From NCBI GenBank assembly GCA_963281155.1, contig CAUJLY010000003.1, positions 4,278,001-4,342,000 on the forward strand: a DNA stretch of 64,000 bases, read 5' to 3'. Positions 58,281 through 64,000 of the stretch are shown piece after piece. The stretch's first letter is position 1; each line of letters opens with the position of its first letter. A program made the position numbers and the translations under genes. The notes under the pieces were generated by a model that saw only the letters and a program-made list of their open reading frames with translations, had not been told where the DNA came from and did not search any database. Origin of the DNA: Rhabditophanes sp. KR3021. Its lineage: Eukaryota; Nematoda; Chromadorea; Rhabditida; Alloionematidae.

Positions 58281-58529
58281 CTGAAAGAAATTAATATTAA
58301 TATTAAATTTTATGTGTTCTTTAATAAATTGTATGCACAAATAGATATTTTAACTTTCAGAGAACAATCACTTTATAATGTTGATGACTACTGTTTTTAA
58401 TTTTTATTCTGACTTATACAAATATTAGGTACAATCTATTTTATGTGTAATATTTTAACACCAAATTTATTTACTTATTTTAGTTGCAATAACATCGCAC
58501 CCACATTTGGGTTTTATTTTCAAACTAAC

Positions 58530-58978
58530 ATGGATTTTTTCAATATTCAAAAATGTCTTTCCCAACATATTAACTATAGACGTTGTGATGGTCTATTCAC
58601 TAAAGCAGAAGAACGCAACCTAAGAACTACTGATGACATCGGAAATGAATTAGATGGCACGAATGATAGTGAGATGTTTAAAGAAACCACGATGAGATGT
58701 ATGTCTTCATGCATCCTAATATTATAGAAATTGAGCAGAAAGTTGATGGAGAATCTAAGAAGCATGTTTTGTATATTGGCAAAAGTATTGGTATTAAAGA
58801 AAGAATGACTAAACATATGTATAGATACAATAAAGACGTTAAATGGAAGTTTTGTCTTGATTCAAAGGAGAAGGCAATGAACAAAATCTTCCTTGCTGGC
58901 AAAGAAACGATTGTACTAAAAAAGATCTATTTTTCAAAGCAAATGGCCGAGAACATTGAGGACATATTAAACGACTAG
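58530..58978 (+). pseudogene. Second LEM-3/ANKLE1-like GIY-YIG domain, one-base frame break
   Basis: Starts MDFFNIQKCLSQHINYRRCD, then FTKAEERNLRTTDDIGNEL, in one frame; at about 58695 the sense switches to the frame one base earlier: MYVFMHPNIIEIEQ, HVLYIGKSIGIKERMTKHMY, SKEKAMNKIFLAGKETIV and SKQMAENIEDILND, then stop. The order Y-V-F, LYIGK, KERMTKH, KIF.xGKE matches the copy at 28649-29438 position by position and the LEM-3/ANKLE1 nuclease domain; a Glu (AENIED) is present at the end where the family has its catalytic Glu. It lies antisense to TIMM13, between its exons if the distant first exon is right. Confidence 0.45.
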
Positions 58979-59293
58979 GGATGTAGCCACTAATTCTGAT
59001 TTGGGCGATTCCTCTTTTAAGATTGTCTCTCAAATATTTTCAGGAGGAAGGGATAAGTTGCTGAATTAATTTTTGAAGACATTCTAGATGGTGGAGAACG
59101 GGTTCTATTCAGACAACCACCAACAAAAGACTGATTTAATTCCCATATTATGTTCTTTAATTTTTTCTTTTTAAAACTACCTCTGAAAAATAAAAATATT
59201 AGTTAAAATAGATTGGGTAGATTTAAAACTAACTGTCTTTGTTGTTCGGGAGTCAACTTTTTTATTTGTTCCAAATCGAGCATACCATCCATC

Positions 59294-59649
59294 TTAGTTT
59301 AATAATTAGGGAGTATTTTACTTAGCTCTAATAAGCTTATCAAACAAAAGTCAATTTTATCAAGTATCCTCAACCCAATCGTTGTCTATACTAACTTCCA
59401 CCCGAGAGACACCATCACATCAATTAGCTCTCTTTAATAAAACAGACTATACAGCTGCCCTTTCTACTGCATAAACTGTCTTTCTAGCCAGATGGCCATA
59501 TAAAATTTACTTGAACTGGCATGACCTCGCTTAAATAAAATGCCCTGAATTAATTTAAACACTGCCTACCCCTTTATTCTTCTAAATTGATTGAATTTCC
59601 TCGTGATAATTTAAAATATTTTGAAATAATTTAATTATTTTTTGCAGTT
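59294..59649. other. Spacer before NMD3
   Basis: AT-rich. Ends in ATTTTTTGCAG at 59637-59647, an acceptor-like site 2 bp before the NMD3 ATG (spliced-leader or 5' UTR intron). Confidence 0.4.
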
Positions 59650-62600
59650 ATGGAAGAATTAGTCGCTACTGGTGAAAGCAATCAAGGATTAATTGCTTGC
59701 TGCGAATGTGGAACACCTATTCAACCTAATGCCGTAAATGTTTGCGTCGCTTGTTTGAGATCAAGAGTAGATATTACTGAATCTATCCCCAAGACAGGCA
59801 AAATTTCTCCTTCATAACCTTGTCTAATTTTATTTTCATTTTAGGTATAATTTAAAAACAATCAAAAAAGATAACTGAAACGTTTATTAAAAAGGCAAAA
59901 ATATTGAAAGAAGACACACTATTATTCAATACTATTAATTAGATTGTCATACTTGAGACTCTTTTTACTATAGTGGGATATTACTTCTCAACTATGAGCA
60001 TACTCTTTCCTTCAAATTGTATGTCCAACTTGAGACATCCCTGAATGTGGTGGTGCAACTTCCATACTTATACTTAAAACCTTTGACAATAATAGATACA
60101 CTATTAGAAGCTGGTCATATTGTATAGGTTTCATGATCATCCAACAGGTACTGATAAAGGCAGTCACCTAACAATTTCAAAATCTCGGATACCAGAGTTG
60201 AACAAACTGCATAGTTTGAATCGTTCCACAATTACTCATTTCTGGATGGCTTTTGGTATGCTCAATCACAAAAGCGACAACTCTAGGAAACTTCTCTTCT
60301 GAAATGATTATTTCCACAGAACCTTCCTCCTCAGATAATTGAGCAAACTCGGATTCTTTTGATGTCATATGTCCTACATTCACTATAGTTAACGAAATAT
60401 CATTGCTTGCTGTTTCATTTGTTTGACGGGTCTTTCGTCTTTTTCTTCTTTTGGTGCTGAAATTTCAACATACTTAGGTGGTTCATCACGTCCTACGTTA
60501 ATAGACGAACTTTTGAAAACTCATGAAATTCCTAAAACGATATAAATAATTAATTTGAACATCTAAACCTACAGCACATCCAAAATCGTTTCCATTGAAT
60601 TCCTTTAATTTTACCCTTTAGTTCATCATTTAGAATGAGTTTGCATCAGTCTACAGCTTCTTTTCCGAGCAGGATTTTTTGACTTAAATGCATCATCGTA
60701 ATATGGGCAATATTCAGCATAATTTATTCCCTTGGTTTTATGACCGTTTAGCTGTTTCAATATACTCACAACTAATTCTCCAAACTCTTCATTTTCACCT
60801 ATCTCGGCAATCATTTTAAAAACCAATTTTCTATCGTGACCTAAATATCCGTAAGAAGTGCTTCTATTGTTATTTTGATGATCTGAAGTAAATTGTTTCA
60901 AAGAATAATCGTTTTCTCGAATCATTTTAAAGAAGTGTTCATGATATGTTTTAGCATCATCATAACTTTTAATTACATCAAATTTAATATCATTTAAGAT
61001 ATCTTTTGAATCTTCTACTACTAACATATACTCCTCTTGTAGAGTTAATTCTGGGGTTTCTAATGTAGTTACTTTTAACAGGGCTTGAATCAGTACTTCC
61101 ACGTCTGCAACATCAATCATTATGTTTGATGGTTGGCAACTTACCTTCAGCCACAAGTTTTTGTCTTTTTGTAACACTTCTTGGTAAAGGAGAACTATTC
61201 TCATAGATAAACTTTTTCTCTTAGCCTCCATAGCAGTTGGCATTATTATTTGGATGTCCCATATTTTACTTATCAAATTGAGGGATATAAATATATTTAA
61301 AATAAAAAATGAGTGCATTTAATTAATCACAGGTTTATGTATTTTTGTTATTATTATATTAACTAATTAATTTAGGTCAACTATACTCATGCAGATTCTG
61401 TGAAAGATATTTTGTCCCTCCATCAGGATGGGTTCACGCAAAACTTGAATCTAAGGAGTTGCTATCAATTGCTCTCAAGAGGCTTAAGCCAGCTATGATG
61501 AAAGTTCGTTTGACTGATGCTTGTTTCATTTGGACTGAACCCCATTCAAAGCGTGTCAAAGTGAAGTTGACTGTCCAACAAGAAGTTTATGCAGGAGCCA
61601 TTCTTCAACAGTCATGCGTCGTTGAATTCCATCAATACAATCAGATGTGCGACGATTGCCGTAAAGTTGAAGCCAAGGATTTCTGGAGAGCTTCTGTTCA
61701 AGTCAGACAAAAGGTCGAATTCAAAAAGACTCTCTTTTACCTTGAACAGTTGATCTTGAAATACAAGGCTCACGTTCAAGTGTCAAATATCCGTCCTGTT
61801 CCTACTGGAATCGACTTTTATTATGCCAAGGAATCTGACGCCAGAAAATTGCTTGATTTTTTGAGATCCCAACTTCCCATCAAGTCCCATTATTCACAGC
61901 AGTTGATTTCTCATGATACGAAGTGTAATACTTATGACTACAAACATACCTATTGCGTGGAAGTCGCACCTGTCACGAAGGACGCCCTCATCATGTTGTC
62001 AAAGTCTCAAGCAGTCCAAGCAGGAAACATGAGCCAAATTGTTCTGTGCAAAAGAGTTTCCAACTCCATCCAACTAATTGATCCAGCCACTTTGCAATGG
62101 AATGAGTTCAATGCCGAAAAGTACTGGCGTGATCCTTTTGAGATCTTACTTAACCCTAAGTCCCTCACCGAATTTTACGTTATAGACGTTGAAGAAGTCA
62201 AGGATCTTAAACGTGCCACCGGCCATGGGCATATTTCAAAGAAACACGTCCTTGCTGATGTGTGGTTGGTTAGGAATAACCAAGTTGGGCAATCTGATGC
62301 CCAGCAGTTTTCCGCCAGAACTCACATTGGCCATTTGTTGAAACCAGGAGATACTTGCCTCGGATATGATTTGGCTAATTGTAATATTAACAATGAATTG
62401 TTCGACAAATTGAAGGCTGAAAATGTTCCTGATGTCATCATCTGCAAAAAAGCATATGACCGTGAAACGAGACAAAAGAAGAGAAAGTGGAAGCTCAAGA
62501 GATTGTTGCCAAATGAGCTGATGTCTACCACTTCCGCAGGAAATGACTTCGAAAGGTTCATGCAAGATCTTGAAGAAGACGAAACACTTCGTGAAAAGGT

Positions 62601-62760
62601 TAATATTTACAAAAACCCCGACAAGTTTACAGGAAACGACATGGAAGAAGATGATGATAATGAGATGCCCAATGATGTTACCCTCGCTGAAATGTTAGAT
62701 GATTTGAATTTGGATGATGTCGAGATGGCTGAACAACCAACTGAGGAAGCCGAAATGTGA
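59650..62760 (+). CDS. NMD3: NMD3, 60S ribosomal subunit nuclear export adaptor
   Basis: Binds pre-60S subunits and recruits the exportin Crm1 in the nucleus. Exons 59650-59797 and 61376-62760 give 510 aa (human 503). Zinc-binding CxxC pairs: CCECGTPIQPNAVNVCVACL, then SCRFCERYF, MCDDC. Core identity: DACFIWTEPHSKRVKVKLT, VEAKDFWRASVQVRQK, LISHDTKCNTYDYKHTYCVE, THIGHLLKPGDTCLGYDLAN. The C-terminus is acidic with a Leu-rich export-signal-like end (LAEMLDDLNLDDVEM). The only donor that keeps both frame and conserved sequence (PKTGQLYSC) is GC (ACAG|GCAAAA), making a 1,578-bp GC-AG intron. That intron carries antisense gene(s). Confidence 0.94.
60177..60456 (-). CDS. Possible exon of an antisense gene in the NMD3 intron
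   Basis: Reverse strand frame beginning after a good acceptor (AATTTCAG at 60457-60464): a basic run (KRRKRRKTRQTNETASNDIS), then acidic SKESEFAQLSEEEGSVEIII and VIEHTKSHPEMSNCGTIQTM, ending in QLWYPRF and stop. Not recognised. It may belong with the longer frame at 60626-61243, but I found no donor that keeps phase. Confidence 0.3.
60626..61243 (-). CDS. Nested antisense gene in the NMD3 intron, unknown function
   Basis: A 205-codon intact frame starting MPTAMEAKRKSLSMRIVLLY on the strand opposite NMD3, wholly inside its 1.6-kb intron. Helical, charged sequence (DILNDIKFDVIKSYDDAKTY, IAEIGENEEFGELVVSILKQ) ending KSKNPARKRSCRLMQTHSK. No signal peptide or recognisable domain. Unlike the other intron-borne frames in this window it has no internal break, so it may be expressed. 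Additional exons could lie at 60177-60456. Confidence 0.5.
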   Translation of the reverse strand: MPTAMEAKRKSLSMRIVLLYQEVLQKDKNLWLKVSCQPSNIMIDVADVEVLIQALLKVTTLETPELTLQEEYMLVVEDSKDILNDIKFDVIKSYDDAKTYHEHFFKMIRENDYSLKQFTSDHQNNNRSTSYGYLGHDRKLVFKMIAEIGENEEFGELVVSILKQLNGHKTKGINYAEYCPYYDDAFKSKNPARKRSCRLMQTHSK

Positions 62761-63269
62761 TTGTGTTGTGAGAGGTGGCTTTTGATATTGTTATGCGATT
62801 GTTAAAATTTATTAATTTTGTTTGTTTCAATATATATTTGTTGGTTGTCTAATTTGCTCTATCTAATTTTACACATATTTGTTATTATTTAAAATATGCT
62901 TTTCTGTTAATTGTACTTGTTTTGTTTGAAATCAAATTAAATTAATGTACACACATCCATATATTTATTAATAACTATAACAAGTAATAATAATTCAATA
63001 GACAACACTTACAATATTTACAATGGTTATATTAATCCATTATCATACATATTCATCCACACATGTTTATATATTTAATTATTAATCAATTTTTGCAGAC
63101 ACATCTTTTTAACATTCAACATATTACCTTGTTACACAACACGCGCAACTAACCAAATTCATAAGCGAAAGATGAATTTCTGAACAAAAAAGAGTTGATT
63201 ATTCTATGAACCTATATAATTATAAAATTATTGCCATATTATTGCTTCATTCATTTCTTTTTTAGAATC
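62761..63269. other. Intergenic, no gene seen
   Basis: AT-rich. It ends with TTCTTTTTTAG at 63255-63265, an acceptor-like site 4 bp before the next ATG. Confidence 0.4.
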
Positions 63270-64000
63270 ATGGCAAATAATTCAAAACGGTATACTGAAG
63301 TTGTCCCTACATCACACGGGACAGGCATATTCCAATTTGATAAAGATGGGCAGACTGCTCTTCATTTGGCTCAGATCAATGCTCATGCAGAAACTAGTAG
63401 TTTAATTATGCCAAATTATCAAGCTACTCAGGAATTAATAGGTGTACTAAGGAAAAATCTGTTAGATGCAGCTGAAACAGGAACACTGTATGATAAAGAC
63501 ATATTTTTTGCCAAGATCTCGTCAATCTCGGAAAGAAAAGTGTTGAACGGAGAATCTCAAAGCGATGAAGGTGTGTTTATGAAGGCTGTGAAGCATGGGC
63601 ATTTAGAGTTTGCTAGAGATTTACTTATATTTCACGACCATTCTTTGCAAGATGCCGAAACAGGAGATACAGCTTTGCACTATGCCGTAAGAACTGGGGA
63701 AAGGGATGTCATTGAACTCGTCTTAGATAACTTTTGTTTCCTGATGTCTTGTAAAAACAAATTAGGTCAAACGCCGATTCACATAGCCTCTACTAATGGG
63801 TATACTGAAGTTGTTTCAGCATTAATTTCACACGGGGCAGACATATTTCAATTTGATAAAGACGGGCATACTGCTCTTCATTTGGCTCAGATCAATGCTC
63901 ATACGGAAACTAGTAATTTAATTATATCAAATTATCAAGCTACTCAGGAGTTAATAGGTGTATTGAGGAAAAATTTGTTAGATGCGGCTGAAACAGGAAC
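63270..64000 (+). CDS. Ankyrin-repeat protein with long internal duplication (partial)
   Basis: Opens MANNSKRYTEVVPTSHGTG and runs off the window end without a stop. Ankyrin consensus is plain: DGQTALHLAQINAHAET, GDTALHYAVRTGERDVIELV, LGQTPIHIASTNGYTEVVSA, LISHGADIF. The first 200 bp (63291-63490) recur at 63801-64000 with about 90 percent identity, giving a module near 170 residues; the first copy lacks 6 bp and has lost the SALISHGAD consensus. Between ankyrin blocks lies a conserved non-ankyrin linker (QATQELIGVLRKNLLDAAET). Function unknown. It could be a large tandem-module protein that continues to the right. Confidence 0.7.
   Translation, partial: MANNSKRYTEVVPTSHGTGIFQFDKDGQTALHLAQINAHAETSSLIMPNYQATQELIGVLRKNLLDAAETGTLYDKDIFFAKISSISERKVLNGESQSDEGVFMKAVKHGHLEFARDLLIFHDHSLQDAETGDTALHYAVRTGERDVIELVLDNFCFLMSCKNKLGQTPIHIASTNGYTEVVSALISHGADIFQFDKDGHTALHLAQINAHTETSNLIISNYQATQELIGVLRKNLLDAAETG

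Noticed and set aside
58839..59033. Minus-strand 64-codon ORF with CPQCSRPF
   Set aside because: It is antisense to the GIY-YIG frame; the Cys pair is a by-product.
1..64000. CRISPR array, operon-type bacterial genes, viral or toxin genes
   Set aside because: Nothing of the kind is present; all recognised genes are metazoan and spliced or of metazoan families.

Overview
The window is AT-rich eukaryotic DNA, most likely from a nematode. Coding genes have short phase-consistent introns, commonly 37-55 bp, with GTAAGT-like donors and TTTTTAG/TTTCAG acceptors. There is a transthyretin-like secreted protein (a nematode family), a class-2 secreted lipase, a MATH-BTB protein, and acceptor-like TTTNAG sites a few bases upstream of several start codons, as expected with spliced-leader trans-splicing. 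I could not place it to genus; no rRNA, confident tRNA or complete transposon was seen.

Layout. 1-8.4 kb, minus strand: JADE (running off the left edge), CFAP410 and a Mondo/MLXIP-type bHLH-Zip factor. 8.4-10.5 kb is gene-poor with a 22-bp repeat. 10.5-14.8 kb, minus: LRRC59-like, CCDC134-like and La (SSB). 15.2-18.3 kb, plus: MLH1. 18.5-33 kb mixes small secreted proteins (an unnamed nematode-type family, TTR-like, BPI/LBP-like, a Tyr/Gly-rich peptide) with TPST, TAF7, ZNF830, HSPA13 and OSTF1. 33.5-36.8 kb holds a disrupted C-terminal piece of PSME4/PA200 head to head with a C-terminal-only URB1. 37-45 kb: MATH-BTB, a CCCH zinc-finger protein and two divergent disordered proteins. 45-51 kb: secreted lipase, secreted unknowns and a nicotinic-type Cys-loop receptor subunit. 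52.5-57 kb: a 1,477-residue helical-repeat protein. 58-64 kb: TIMM13, a GIY-YIG nuclease relative, NMD3 with a nested antisense gene, and an ankyrin gene running off the right edge.

Functional links. Most genes are housekeeping: ribosome biogenesis and export (NMD3, URB1), RNA binding (La, ZNF830, CCCH), DNA repair (MLH1), ER/Golgi (LRRC59, CCDC134, HSPA13, TPST) and transcription (JADE, TAF7, Mondo). The CCCH and MATH-BTB genes lie 114 bp apart on one strand and could be co-transcribed.

Most unusual points. (1) The few long introns (in Mondo, MLH1, HSPA13 and NMD3) carry opposite-strand coding remnants or genes. Two of the antisense pieces in the window, one in HSPA13 and one beside TIMM13, belong to the same GIY-YIG endonuclease family (LEM-3/ANKLE1-like). 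(2) PSME4 and URB1 both lack their N-terminal parts and face each other across a 21-bp tandem repeat. (3) Several otherwise conserved genes are broken by exactly one base, often in homopolymers. This is either real decay or indel error, and any pseudogene call here should be read with that in mind.
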